DNA of 23,628 nt from Bifidobacteriaceae bacterium (GTDB taxonomy: Bacteria > Actinomycetota > Actinomycetes > Actinomycetales > WQXJ01): contig JAISCU010000380.1 of assembly GCA_031265345.1 (NCBI GenBank), forward strand, positions 1 to 23,628, in the 5' to 3' direction. The position numbers were made by a program, and so were the translations under genes. Below, in pieces: positions 8,246 through 15,906 of this stretch. The notes under the pieces are model-generated. The model did not search any database. It had not been told where the DNA came from and saw nothing but the letters and a program-made list of their open reading frames with translations. Positions within the stretch are counted from its first letter, which is position 1; every line of letters starts with the position of its first letter.

Positions 8246-8805
8246 CTCGCTCGCCCGCGTTCCCGGGGGTCTCAAGGGCCTGAGCCGTGCACGCGGATGG
8301 TGTCGACTCGCGAGACCATCCAATTGCAGGGGCGTAGTTGACTTGGAACCTCGGTCAGAGTGGAGGAGCCGCCGAGGCGGCTGGCCAGGAGTCTTGGGCC
8401 GTGGGCAAGCAGGGTCGGTGTGCATTCGCAAGAATGGTTCGGAGCGTTACCGCCGGACCCGGGCGAGAGCCAGCCCGGCACACTCCATGGCCGAAGACCG
8501 ATCGGACGTCACTCGGCTCGGTCGCGGGAAGACGACCAGGCGGCATCGTGCAACCGGTCCGAGAGTCGACTTTCCACGATCACGGAGCCGCGAAACGGGC
8601 TGGGCCGCTGCTCCGAACCCGGCCACGAGACCGAGGCGGCCGTCCCACCTCAGAACGTTCGACCCGTCCGTCCGGCGCCAGAACGTCCTGATGCGGCCAC
8701 GGTCGGGGATTGCTCCGAATTGCGGTTCGGTGGGACGGTCGGCTCTTGCGAGGCCAGTGCTCGGTTTCCGGAGGCGGCGCGCCTCATCGTGTCGGAGGCA
8801 GACCA
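8246..8805. other. Noncoding stretch between the repeat array and the hisD promoter
   Basis: No open frame here shows convincing protein features. The frame that runs into hisD is open but lacks homology before the HisD start. The one local structure I see is a short palindrome, AGCCGCCGAGGCGGCT at 8367-8382. I find no RNA gene or mobile element remnant that I can support. Confidence 0.5.
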
Positions 8806-8811
8806 TAGACT
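8806..8811 (+). promoter_or_regulatory. Possible -10 box of the his operon promoter
   Basis: TAGACT, the same hexamer as before dnaE, ends eight bases before GTG 8820 and eleven before ATG 8823. Transcription would start almost at the start codon. No Shine-Dalgarno sequence is visible before hisD, in keeping with a leaderless his message. No clear -35 box. Confidence 0.4.
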
Positions 8812-8822
8812 TGGATCTTGTG

Positions 8823-10136
8823 ATGCGAACCATCGACTTGCGCGGGCAGCGCGACTTGAGCGCCGAAGGCCTCGCGGCCACCCTGCCGCGGGCGGAGTTG
8901 GACGTCGATGCGGCGGCGGCCCAGGTGCGGCCGCTGCTCGAGGACATCTCCGAGCGGGGAGAGGACGCCTTGCGGGACCTGGCCCTCCGATTCGACGGCG
9001 TCGCGCCGCCGCGATTGCGGGTGCCGAAGGAGCGGCTGGACCAGGCCCTGGCGGCGCTGGAACCGGCCGTACGCCAAGCCATGGAAGTGGCCGTCGAACG
9101 CATCCGGCGCGTCCACGCGGCCCAGGTGCCGCCAGACGGCTGCGTCGAAGTGGCGCCCGGCGCGACCATCGCCCAGCGCTGGATACCGGTCCGTCGCGTG
9201 GGCCTCTACGCTCCTGGCGGCCTGGCGGTCTATCCGAGCTCCGTGATCATGAACGTGGTCCCCGCCCAAGAGGCCGGGGTGAAGGAACTGGCCGTGGCCT
9301 CGCCTCCGCGAAAGGAGTCAGGTGGGTGGCCGCACCCGACCATCCTCGCGGCCTGCGCGCTTCTGGGTGTGGAAGAGGTCTACGCCGCAGGTGGTGTCGG
9401 GGCGATTGGGCTGTTCGCGTATGGCGTTCCAGAAGTCGCGGGCCAGGTCGACGTCATCACCGGGCCGGGCAATGTCTACGTGGCGGCGGCCAAACGCCTG
9501 GTCATGGGCCGGGTCGGGATCGACGCCGAAGCCGGTCCGACAGAGATCGCCATTGTCGCGGATCAAGTGGCCAATCCGGAATTCGTCGCCGCGGACCTGG
9601 TGAGCCAGGCGGAGCACGACCCGTTGGCGGCCTCGGTGCTGATCACCGACTCGACCGTTTTGGCGGGGGCGGTGGCGGCCGCCGTGGATCGGCGGAGCCG
9701 CGCCACCAGACACTCCGAACGGGTCCGCCAGGCGCTGTCCGGCCGACAGAGCGGGATCGTGCTGGTGGAGGACTTGGCGCAAGCCCTCGAAGTCGCCAAC
9801 GCCTACGCGGCAGAGCACCTCGAATTGCAGGTGGCGGACCCGACCGCCGCGGCCGAGGCGATCCATTCGGCGGGCGCGATCTTCGTTGGCCCCTGCAGCC
9901 CGGTTCCGCTGGGGGACTACCTGGCCGGCTCCAACCACGTCCTGCCGACTGGCGGCACCGCCCGCTTCGCCTCCGCCCTGGGAGTCACCTCGTTCCTGAA
10001 ATCCGTCCAACAGATCCAGTACGACGCTCAAGCGCTGGCGGACGTGGCGCCCCTGGTCGAAGTGTTCGCTAAGGCCGAGGACCTGCCCGCCCACGGCGAG
10101 TCGGTGGCCGCCCGTGCCACCGCAGGGGAGGGCTGA
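8823..10136 (+). CDS. hisD: Histidinol dehydrogenase
   Basis: A 437-residue protein, the usual HisD length. It catalyses the last two steps of histidine synthesis, oxidising L-histidinol to L-histidine with NAD and zinc. Recognisable segments include GLYAPGGLAVYPSSVIMNVVPA, DVITGPGNVYVAAAKR and GIDAEAGPTEIAIVAD. Likely zinc ligands are Q262 and H265 (SQAEHDP), D365 (GDYLAGSNHVLPTGG) and H424 near the C-terminus; the catalytic pair is E331-H332 (AAEHLEL). I start at ATG 8823; GTG 8820 adds one residue and fits a leaderless message slightly better. The open frame extends back to 8343 but carries nothing HisD-like. It is first gene of the his operon and its stop shares one base with the hisC ATG. 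Confidence 0.97.
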   Translation: MRTIDLRGQRDLSAEGLAATLPRAELDVDAAAAQVRPLLEDISERGEDALRDLALRFDGVAPPRLRVPKERLDQALAALEPAVRQAMEVAVERIRRVHAAQVPPDGCVEVAPGATIAQRWIPVRRVGLYAPGGLAVYPSSVIMNVVPAQEAGVKELAVASPPRKESGGWPHPTILAACALLGVEEVYAAGGVGAIGLFAYGVPEVAGQVDVITGPGNVYVAAAKRLVMGRVGIDAEAGPTEIAIVADQVANPEFVAADLVSQAEHDPLAASVLITDSTVLAGAVAAAVDRRSRATRHSERVRQALSGRQSGIVLVEDLAQALEVANAYAAEHLELQVADPTAAAEAIHSAGAIFVGPCSPVPLGDYLAGSNHVLPTGGTARFASALGVTSFLKSVQQIQYDAQALADVAPLVEVFAKAEDLPAHGESVAARATAGEG

Positions 10137-11233
10137 TGCCCAGACTGCCCGTCCGCAAGGAAGTCGCCGCCGCCGCGCCCTACGGGGCGCCCCATCCGCC
10201 GGTGGCGGTCCGCCTCAATGTCAACGAGAACCCGTTCCCGCCGCCACCGGAGGTCATCGAGAGCATTGTCCAGCGTGTGCGCGCAGCGGCTGGCGAGGTC
10301 AACCGTTACCCCGACCGGGACTTCTCCGAATTGCGCTCGGCGCTGGCCGATTATCTGATCCGCGAATCCGGCGTGGTCGACATCACCCCGGACATGATCT
10401 GGGCGGCGAACGGATCGAACGAGGTCATGGTGCATGTGCTGCAGGCCTTCGGCGGCCCCGGCCGGTCGGTGGCGGCCTTCGAGCCGACCTATTCGATGTA
10501 CCAGGAATACGCGCGCGACACTTTCACCGACTGGAAGCCGGGCAAACTGGAGGCCGACTTCTCCTTGGACTTGGAGCGCGGCATCGGACATATCGAACGG
10601 GTCGGGCCGACGGTGGTGCTGCTGGCCAGCCCCAACAACCCGACCGGGACCGCCCTGCCGATAGCCGCCATCGACGCGATCGCCCGTCACGTCGAGGGAC
10701 GGGCCGTGGTCGTGGTGGACGAGGCGTACGCGGAGTTCCGGCGAGCCGGGACGCCGAGCGCGCTGCAACTGCTCGACCGTTACCCCCACCTGGCGGTCAG
10801 CCGGACCATGTCGAAGGCGTTCGCGGCCGCCGGAGTGCGACTCGGTTATTTGGCGGGCGACCCGGAACTGATCGGCTACCTGCGGACGGTGCGGCTGCCG
10901 TACCATCTGTCCGCCATCACGCAGGCGACCGCCCTGGCCGCCCTGGACCACGCCGGGCTGATGCTGGCCGGGGTGGCCGAACTGCGGGAGCGGCGCGACC
11001 GGTTGGCGGCGGCGCTGGCGGCGATGGGATTCGAGGTGGCGGAATCGGACGCCAACTTCGTGTTGTTCGGCCGGTTGGCGGATCGGCACGATGTGTGGGA
11101 GAAACTACTCGCCCTGGGCGTCATAATCCGGGAGGTCGGACCGGAGGGGTGGCTTAGGGTGTCTGTGGGCACAGAATCCGAGACCCTGGCATTTCTGCGG
11201 GCTCTGGCCGAGATCCGAAAGGAATTGGAATGA
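10136..11233 (+). CDS. hisC: Histidinol-phosphate aminotransferase
   Basis: A 365-residue fold-type I aminotransferase. It converts imidazole acetol phosphate plus glutamate to histidinol phosphate. Family marks are [14 protein letters not shown] near the N-terminus, the substrate-side [23 protein letters not shown], and the PLP-binding lysine K227 in [20 protein letters not shown]. Start ATG 10136 overlaps the hisD TGA by one base, and its stop overlaps the hisB ATG (ATGA), so hisD-hisC-hisB are translationally coupled. Confidence 0.97.
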   Translation: MPRLPVRKEVAAAAPYGAPHPPVAVRLNVNENPFPPPPEVIESIVQRVRAAAGEVNRYPDRDFSELRSALADYLIRESGVVDITPDMIWAANGSNEVMVHVLQAFGGPGRSVAAFEPTYSMYQEYARDTFTDWKPGKLEADFSLDLERGIGHIERVGPTVVLLASPNNPTGTALPIAAIDAIARHVEGRAVVVVDEAYAEFRRAGTPSALQLLDRYPHLAVSRTMSKAFAAAGVRLGYLAGDPELIGYLRTVRLPYHLSAITQATALAALDHAGLMLAGVAELRERRDRLAAALAAMGFEVAESDANFVLFGRLADRHDVWEKLLALGVIIREVGPEGWLRVSVGTESETLAFLRALAEIRKELE

Positions 11234-11829
11234 ACCGGAAAGCCACCGTCAAACGGCGGACCAGCGAATCGTCGGTGCAGGTGACACTGGACTTGGACGG
11301 CACCGGGCAGTCGCGGGTCTCCACCGGCGTGGGCTTCTACGACCACATGCTGACCGCCCTGGCACGGCATTCGCTGATAGACCTGGTCGTGACGGCCGAG
11401 GGCGATCTGCAGGTCGACGTCCATCACACCGTCGAGGACACGGCGATCGTGATTGGACAGGCGATCAAGCAGGCTCTGGGAGACAAAGCCGGGATCGCCC
11501 GCTTCGGGCAGGCCTTGGTCCCGCTGGACGAGGCCCTGGCCTGCGCCGTCGTGGACATCTCGGGACGGCCCTATTTCGTGGCCTCCGGCGAGCCCGAGGG
11601 ATTGGCCTTCGCTCTGATCGGAGGGCATTTCACAGGCGCGTTGGCGCGTCACGTCTTTGAGTCGCTGGCGCTCAACGCGGGGCTGACCCTGCACATGCGG
11701 GTCCTGGCCGGGCGCGATCCCCACCACATTGTCGAAGCCGAGTTCAAGGCCTTGGCGCGGGCTCTGCGCGCGGCGGTGGAACTGGACCGGCGCATCGACG
11801 GCGTGCCGTCGACGAAGGGGGCGCTGTGA
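11230..11829 (+). CDS. hisB: Imidazoleglycerol-phosphate dehydratase
   Basis: A 199-residue monofunctional HisB, lacking the phosphatase domain of the enteric enzyme. It dehydrates imidazole glycerol phosphate to imidazole acetol phosphate at a two-manganese centre. Both HHxxE metal motifs are present: HHTVED (H65, H66, E69) and [15 protein letters not shown] (H165, H166, E169), together with [13 protein letters not shown] and [14 protein letters not shown]. It overlaps hisC by ATGA, and its stop overlaps the GTG start of the next gene. Confidence 0.97.
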   Translation: MNRKATVKRRTSESSVQVTLDLDGTGQSRVSTGVGFYDHMLTALARHSLIDLVVTAEGDLQVDVHHTVEDTAIVIGQAIKQALGDKAGIARFGQALVPLDEALACAVVDISGRPYFVASGEPEGLAFALIGGHFTGALARHVFESLALNAGLTLHMRVLAGRDPHHIVEAEFKALARALRAAVELDRRIDGVPSTKGAL

Positions 11830-12539
11830 CGACTGCGCCGGACCACAACTGGGACGAGGCGCTGGCCGACCTGCTGGCCACGGAGACGGAGCTGGGCGGC
11901 GCCTCCGGCCCGGCGCCGGGCGTCGAGCCGCCGCACGGGTGGTCCCAGCCGGAAGCCCAGGCGGCCCCGGAGGCGGCGGTGCTGGCGCTGGGCATTGGGG
12001 ACAAGTGGCTGCTGGCGGCCCTGCTGAAGGGACCGCAGATCGCGGCTCGCGCACTGGCCAGCGAGGGACTCGGGCTGGCGGTCTTGGACGACCCGGCCGA
12101 GGAGTCCGCGACCAAGGCCGCCGAGACGGCATCGGGCACCTTGCGTGGGCAGCACATCCTGCTGCTGCGCCGGGGCGAATCGGCCGACCCGGCGGCCGGC
12201 GACATCCAGGCCTACCTGTACTTGGACGGGCAATCTCGCCAGCGGGTCTCGCCGGGCCTGGTGCTGGCTCAATCGCCGCAACTGCTCGAAGACTTGCTGA
12301 TCGACCCCGATTCGGCGGCGCGGGCGCTGGCCGGAGCGGTCGATGTGAGCAAGATCTCCGCAGCCGACGCCATCGCCATCATCGGCCGCTCCGTCAGCGC
12401 GTCTCGCCGGGCGAAACGCGGGTGGCGGCAGCGTCGGTCCTTCTCGGGTGCCCAGCCGGAGGCGGGGGCTGGCGACGAGGCCGGTGGCTCGGACCGGCCA
12501 GGAGACGGCGGATCGGGCCGGCCGGGAGCTGGCGCATGA
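11826..12539 (+). CDS. Unrecognised protein encoded between hisB and hisH
   Basis: A 237-residue protein from GTG 11826, coupled to hisB and hisH by GTGA and ATGA overlaps. I do not recognise a domain. The first 60 residues are acidic and Pro/Ala-rich. Residues about 60-160 look folded, with possible helices ([28 protein letters not shown]) and beta segments ([20 protein letters not shown]). The end is basic then Gly-rich ([11 protein letters not shown] … [10 protein letters not shown]). There are no membrane segments or signal peptide. Small uncharacterised genes are known at this place in his operons of several actinobacteria, so it may serve the pathway or HisH, but that is only suggested by position. 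Confidence 0.75.
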   Translation: MTTAPDHNWDEALADLLATETELGGASGPAPGVEPPHGWSQPEAQAAPEAAVLALGIGDKWLLAALLKGPQIAARALASEGLGLAVLDDPAEESATKAAETASGTLRGQHILLLRRGESADPAAGDIQAYLYLDGQSRQRVSPGLVLAQSPQLLEDLLIDPDSAARALAGAVDVSKISAADAIAIIGRSVSASRRAKRGWRQRRSFSGAQPEAGAGDEAGGSDRPGDGGSGRPGAGA

Positions 12540-13351
12540 AAGTCGTGGTCCTCGACTACGGCTTCGGCAACGTGCGCAGCGCCGTGCGAGCGCTTCGCAG
12601 GGCCGGCGCCGAGGTCGAATTGACGGCTGATCCGGTGGCGGTGCTCGAAGCCGACGGGCTGGTGGTGCCCGGCGTGGGCGCTTTCGCGGCGGTCATGGAG
12701 GGCCTGCGTCGGGTGCGCGGGCCACAGCTGATCGACCGTCGGCTGGCCGGAGGGCGGGGCGTCCTCGGCATCTGCGTCGGCTTGCAGGTCATGTTCGAGC
12801 ATGGCGACGAGCACGGCACGCGGGCGCAGGGGCTTGGGCAATGGCCCGGCGAAGTCACCCGCCTGCGGGCCGACGTGGTTCCACACATGGGCTGGTCGCG
12901 GGTCTCGACACCCGCTGGGACGGCCTTGTTCCGCGGCGTGGAGGACGAGCGGTTCTACTTCGTCCACTCGTTCGCCGCTCAGGAGTTCCCCTTGGTGGGC
13001 GATGCCGCTCGCGACGGAGACGAGGCCGGCCGGGGTCGCGCGTTGGCCGGCTCCGGCGGCGGGACGAGCATCGGCACGAAGGGGGACGCCCTCCGAAGCA
13101 GCATTCGTGGGGGCAGCGCTGTCGGGTTCGGCGCTGAGGGGGGCGACGCTGATGGGGACCACAGCCCCGCAGGCCACGAGGGAGCGGTGGCGACGAATCC
13201 GCTGGCGCCGCCATTGGTGACCTGGGCGGACCACGGCGGTCCGTTCGTCGCGGCTGTCGAGAACGGTCCCCTGTGCGCCACCCAATTCCATCCGGAGAAG
13301 TCCGGCGACGCCGGCGCCCAACTGCTCGAGAACTGGATCAGAACGCTATGA
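12536..13351 (+). CDS. hisH: Imidazole glycerol phosphate synthase, glutaminase subunit (with large insert)
   Basis: A 271-residue class I glutamine amidotransferase; HisH is normally about 200-215. It releases ammonia from glutamine for HisF, which is not in this window. The oxyanion segment VVPGVGAF (43-50), nucleophile C80 ([13 protein letters not shown]) and the H252/E254 pair (FHPEKSG) are all present, so it should be active. Between YFVHSFAA (141-148) and [17 protein letters not shown] (from 228) lies an insert of roughly 60-70 residues, Gly/Ala/Asp/Ser-rich and low in complexity. It includes four 15-base tandem units at 13098-13157. The insert keeps frame. The start ATG overlaps the preceding stop (ATGA) and its stop overlaps hisA. 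Confidence 0.95.
   Translation: MKVVVLDYGFGNVRSAVRALRRAGAEVELTADPVAVLEADGLVVPGVGAFAAVMEGLRRVRGPQLIDRRLAGGRGVLGICVGLQVMFEHGDEHGTRAQGLGQWPGEVTRLRADVVPHMGWSRVSTPAGTALFRGVEDERFYFVHSFAAQEFPLVGDAARDGDEAGRGRALAGSGGGTSIGTKGDALRSSIRGGSAVGFGAEGGDADGDHSPAGHEGAVATNPLAPPLVTWADHGGPFVAAVENGPLCATQFHPEKSGDAGAQLLENWIRTL
13098..13157 (+). repeat. Four 15-bp tandem units inside hisH
   Basis: The units start at 13098, 13113, 13128 and 13143, each of the form GCRGCGCTGNNGGGG with small changes. In the hisH frame they encode [20 protein letters not shown]. In the +1 alternative frame they read [20 protein letters not shown], which looks like pentapeptide repeats, but that frame has no gene context. Confidence 0.75.
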
Positions 13352-14085
13352 CCCCTGCCCTTGAACTCCTTCCCGCCGTCGATGTCGCCTCCGGCCAGGC
13401 CGTGCGCCTGGTCCAAGGCGAGGCTGGCACGGAGACCTTCTACGGCGACCCGTTGGCCGCCGCGATGGACTGGCAACGCGGCGGCGCGTCCTGGGTGCAT
13501 CTGGTCGACCTGGACGCGGCCTTCGGCCGTGGGTCGAACGCGGGCCTGCTCGATGGCGTCGTGGCCGCCCTGGACGTCAAGGTCGAGTTGTCCGGGGGAA
13601 TCCGCGACTCCGCTTCGTTGGCTCGGGCGCTGGCGACCGGGGCGACCCGCGTCAACATTGGCACGGCCGCGCTGGAGGACCCGGAGTGGACGCGCCATGT
13701 GTTGACGGAGTTCGGGGACCGCGTGGCCGTCGGCCTGGATGTTCGCGGTGAGACCCTCGCCGCCCGCGGCTGGACCGAAGAGGGCGGCAATCTCTGGGAG
13801 GTCCTCGACCGGCTGAACGCGGACGGCTGCCAGCGCTACGTGGTCACCGACGTGACCAAGGACGGAACGCTGCGCGGGCCCAACCTGGGACTGTTGCGGG
13901 CTGTCTGCTCGCGGACGGATGCGGCGGTGGTGGCCTCGGGAGGGGTCGCGTCGCTGGAAGATCTGGCGGCGTTGCGAGAATTGGTGCCATTGGGCGTCGA
14001 AGGCGCGATCATCGGCAAGGCCCTGTACGCGGGTGCCTTCTCGTTGGCGGACGCCATCGTGGCGGCCGAAGGATCGGGCGCCTGA
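13348..14085 (+). CDS. hisA: Phosphoribosyl isomerase, HisA (possibly bifunctional PriA)
   Basis: A 245-residue beta/alpha-barrel protein from ATG 13348 overlapping hisH (ATGA). It isomerises ProFAR to PRFAR in histidine synthesis; in many actinobacteria the same enzyme (PriA) also replaces TrpF in tryptophan synthesis. The two catalytic aspartates are D12 ([19 protein letters not shown]) and D168 ([14 protein letters not shown]). Phosphate-binding segments [21 protein letters not shown] and IIGKALYAG are present. Whether it is dual-function depends on whether the genome has trpF, which cannot be seen here. It is the last gene of the cluster; hisF does not follow. Confidence 0.95.
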   Translation: MTPALELLPAVDVASGQAVRLVQGEAGTETFYGDPLAAAMDWQRGGASWVHLVDLDAAFGRGSNAGLLDGVVAALDVKVELSGGIRDSASLARALATGATRVNIGTAALEDPEWTRHVLTEFGDRVAVGLDVRGETLAARGWTEEGGNLWEVLDRLNADGCQRYVVTDVTKDGTLRGPNLGLLRAVCSRTDAAVVASGGVASLEDLAALRELVPLGVEGAIIGKALYAGAFSLADAIVAAEGSGA

Positions 14086-14105
14086 ACCTGCGCCTAGGTT
14101 AGCCG

Positions 14106-14162
14106 AGGGGATGAGGCGAGCCGGGGACCACGGCATCGTCATCGAATTGAATCGGGTGGTAC
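14106..14162 (+). pseudogene. Relic of the 3' end of a vapC gene
   Basis: Reading ATG 14111 onward in frame gives MRRAGDHGIVIELNRV, almost the same as the last residues of the intact toxin at 14417-14791 (EAGDHGIVVELVR). The DNA match is near-identical over GCCGGGGACCACGGCATCGT, at 14119-14138 and again at 14753-14772. It lies directly before the antitoxin gene, where a preceding tandem vapBC copy would end. It looks like what remains after loss of an upstream module or recombination between two modules. Confidence 0.65.
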
Positions 14163-14165
14163 GCT
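14160..14165 (+). promoter_or_regulatory. Possible -10 box for the AbrB-PIN operon
   Basis: TACGCT fits TANNNT and ends six bases before ATG 14172, a spacing that gives a leaderless transcript. No Shine-Dalgarno sequence precedes the gene. It lies at the edge of the vapC relic, so the operon may have kept its original promoter. Confidence 0.4.
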
Positions 14166-14171
14166 CGCTAC

Positions 14172-14420
14172 ATGAGTGACACGTCTGCCATAATGATGGG
14201 ACAGAAGGGGCGCGTGGTCATACCGCATCGAGCGCGCGAACGCCACGGTTGGGACGAGGGCACCGCCTTGGTCGGGTTCGACACGGACGGCGGATTCATG
14301 CTGATGTCGCGAGAGGCGGCACGGCGAATGGTCCGCGATGGACTGGCAGGACCGTCGTTGGCCGACGAGTTGATCGCTGAGCGCCACGCCGAAGCTGATC
14401 GCGACCGGGGCGCCTTGTGA
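14172..14420 (+). CDS. vapB: AbrB/MazE-type antitoxin (VapB)
   Basis: An 82-residue protein. Residues about 8-48 form a swapped-hairpin AbrB domain (MGQKGRVVIPHRARERHGWDEGTALVGFDTDGGFMLMSREAA); KGRVVIP is the family hallmark. The acidic helical C-terminus (GPSLADELIAERHAEADRD) is the probable toxin-binding arm. It should neutralise the PIN toxin encoded immediately downstream and repress the operon. Its stop overlaps the toxin start by GTGA. Its antitoxin class differs from those of the other two PIN modules here, so it is not a simple duplicate of them. Confidence 0.87.
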   Translation: MSDTSAIMMGQKGRVVIPHRARERHGWDEGTALVGFDTDGGFMLMSREAARRMVRDGLAGPSLADELIAERHAEADRDRGAL

Positions 14421-14791
14421 GGGTCTTCGACTCGTCGGCTCTATTGGCCTACCTGCAGGATGAGGCGGGCGCGAACCATGTGGAAGCGGCGCTGGATGCC
14501 GGCGGCGTGTGCGGCGCGGCGAACTGGTCCGAAGTGGCCCAGAAGGTTTCCCGTCGCGGGGCGCCCTGGGCCGGCGCCAGGGCCCTCCTGTTGAGCTTCC
14601 CGCTGGTGGTCGAATCGGTGACCGCGTCCGATGCCGAAGGGGCGGCCGCGCTCTGGCCCGAGTTGCCGCACCTCTCGTTGGCCGATCGGCTGTGCCTGGC
14701 GCTGGCTAGGCGGCTGGACTCCCCGGTTCTCACCGCTGACCGGGCGTGGGAGGCCGGGGACCACGGCATCGTCGTGGAATTGGTCAGGTGA
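14417..14791 (+). CDS. vapC: PIN-domain ribonuclease toxin (VapC)
   Basis: A 124-residue PIN nuclease from GTG 14417. The four acidic residues are D5 (VFDSSALLAYL), E39 (NWSEVAQK), D90 (LSLADRLCLAL) and D108 (VLTADRAW). It ends in AGDHGIVVELVR, the sequence duplicated as a relic at about 14106-14162. Coupled to the AbrB-type antitoxin by GTGA. All catalytic positions are intact, so it is probably a working RNase. Its substrate, likely a tRNA as in other VapC proteins, is unknown. Confidence 0.9.
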   Translation: MRVFDSSALLAYLQDEAGANHVEAALDAGGVCGAANWSEVAQKVSRRGAPWAGARALLLSFPLVVESVTASDAEGAAALWPELPHLSLADRLCLALARRLDSPVLTADRAWEAGDHGIVVELVR

Positions 14792-14806
14792 CCGCGACCC
14801 GCCCTG

Positions 14807-14834
14807 TGATATCATAATGCCCTAGTTGATAGCA
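14807..14834 (+). promoter_or_regulatory. FitA-type operator overlapping the promoter of the FitAB-like operon
   Basis: TGATATCA (14807-14814) and TGATAGCA (14827-14834) form an inverted pair separated by exactly 12 bases. The right half matches the half-site I recall for Neisseria FitA (TGCTATCA … TGATAGCA), and the left half differs by one base. CATAAT at 14813-14818 could be the -10 box and overlaps the left half, so antitoxin binding would block transcription. The antitoxin ATG is 24 bases downstream. Confidence 0.6.
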
Positions 14835-14843
14835 GCCGACTGT

Positions 14844-14851
14844 GGGAGGGG
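14844..14851 (+). promoter_or_regulatory. Ribosome binding site of the FitA-like gene
   Basis: GGGAGGGG ends seven bases before ATG 14859. It decides the start against an upstream in-frame TTG at 14826, and it contrasts with the apparently leaderless neighbouring TA operons. Confidence 0.6.
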
Positions 14852-14858
14852 TGCGGGC

Positions 14859-15119
14859 ATGGCAGCAGTGACGGTTCGGGGCATACCGGAAGAGACCCAC
14901 CGGGCATTGAAAGCGCGGGCGGCCAAGAACGAGCGCAGCACCGAGGCCGAGATCAGGGCGATCCTCCAAGACGCCGTGTTCCCGCCGGGGCGCGAGAGTT
15001 TCGGCGCCGCGATGGCCCGGATCTGGCGCGACTCGGGCCTCACGGACGAGGAAGTCGACGAGATCCAGGCCATACGGGAGCAGACCAGGGAGCTCCCCGA
15101 GCCCGCCTTATTCGAATGA
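14859..15119 (+). CDS. FitA-like ribbon-helix-helix antitoxin
   Basis: An 86-residue protein. Its N-terminus is a typical FitA/Arc-type RHH domain (AAVTVRGIPEETHRALKARAAKNERSTEAEIRAILQDAV). The remainder (FGAAMARIWRDSGLTDEEVDEIQAIREQTRE) is the toxin-binding extension. FitA proteins bind their own promoter as a complex with the PIN partner; a matching operator is present upstream. The stop overlaps the toxin ATG (ATGA). Confidence 0.88.
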   Translation: MAAVTVRGIPEETHRALKARAAKNERSTEAEIRAILQDAVFPPGRESFGAAMARIWRDSGLTDEEVDEIQAIREQTRELPEPALFE

Positions 15120-15535
15120 TTGTCCTAGACACCAACGTCGTGTCCGAAATGATGCGCTCGCGGCCCGATCCGGCGGTCGAGCGCTGGACTGCCGGACAAG
15201 ACTTCGAGACCCTGCGGTTGTCGGCCGTCACCATCGCGGAAGTGGCATTCGGCATAGCGAGGCTGGCGAGTGGCCGCCGACGGGATCGGCTCACCGAAAA
15301 GCTGGACGAGACGGTGGCGATGTTCGAAGGCCGCATATTGCCCTTCGACACTGAGACGGCCCGTCTGTACGGAACGTTGGCAGCGCGCGCCCAGAAAGCG
15401 GGGAGGACGCTGCCGGTGGCGGACGGCTACATCGCGGCGACGGCGGCCCTCACGGGATTCGCCGTGGCGACGCGCGACACGGAACCGTTCGAAGCGGTCG
15501 GGTTGGCGGTCATCGACCCGTGGGCCGCCGCCTGA
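15116..15535 (+). CDS. FitB-like PIN-domain ribonuclease toxin
   Basis: A 139-residue PIN nuclease with the FitB-type opening IVLDTNVVSEMMRSRPDP. Acidic residues D5, E42 (VTIAEVAFGI), D103 (LPVADGYIAATA) and D121 (VATRDTEPF) complete the active site. It ends with VIDPWAAA, typical of the subfamily. It is coupled to its antitoxin by ATGA. Its 3' end runs directly into the degraded regulator on the other strand, so the module may have been placed beside, or partly over, that gene. Confidence 0.9.
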   Translation: MIVLDTNVVSEMMRSRPDPAVERWTAGQDFETLRLSAVTIAEVAFGIARLASGRRRDRLTEKLDETVAMFEGRILPFDTETARLYGTLAARAQKAGRTLPVADGYIAATAALTGFAVATRDTEPFEAVGLAVIDPWAAA

Positions 15536-15536
15536 C

Positions 15537-15906
15537 CCAGGTCTTGGCGAACCCGTGGCCGGAACGCGTGCCGGGTGGCGGCATCGTTCGGGGTGTAGAC
15601 CTCGAGGCGGTGGTCCACCGACTCTGGCTGCAACCAGACCTGGTAGTCGACGTCGAGCACGCCGAGCACCGGGTGGGCCAGCAGCATGTTGCCGACTGTG
15701 CAGTCCTCCACGTCTCCAGTGGCCCAGAGGTCCGCGAACTCCCCGCTGGCGAGCGCGAGTCGGCGGACCAACGCGGCCAACCTCGCGTCGGTGGGCTAAC
15801 GGCCCGAGCATAAGCGCAGATAGGCGACGTGGACTCGCGCCAGCTCGAGCCAATTCCGGTAGAGGTCCCGCGTCGGACGGTCGGTGAAGAACAGCCACGG
15901 AACTGA
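15537..15906 (-). pseudogene. C-terminal fragment of a MmyB-type transcriptional regulator
   Basis: Read on the minus strand from 15906, one frame gives PWLFFTDRPTRDLYRNWLEL, then VAYLRLCSGR, an in-frame TAG at 15796-15798, then PTDARLAALVRRLALASGEF, ADLWATGDVEDC, HPVLGVLDVDYQVWL and RLEVYTPNDAATRHAF. This is the ligand-binding half of MmyB-type helix-turn-helix regulators. The N-terminal DNA-binding half is absent, there is an internal stop, and the 3' end runs into the fitB-like gene. It cannot make a working regulator. It probably once controlled the exporter now truncated next to it. Confidence 0.75.

Noticed and set aside
7886..8341. 151-residue protein across the 31-bp array
   Set aside because: A 31-base period shifts frame at each unit, and the resulting peptide has no repeat or domain structure.
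8343..8822. N-terminal extension of HisD
   Set aside because: The open frame has no HisD similarity, and HisD homology starts at MRTIDLRG beside a -10-like box.
12801..13220. Pentapeptide-repeat protein overlapping hisH
   Set aside because: Only four repeat-like units exist and the rest of the frame is Arg/Trp-rich nonsense over an intact hisH.
14085..14100. Terminator after hisA
   Set aside because: AACCT/AGGTT makes only a five-base stem without a T-run.
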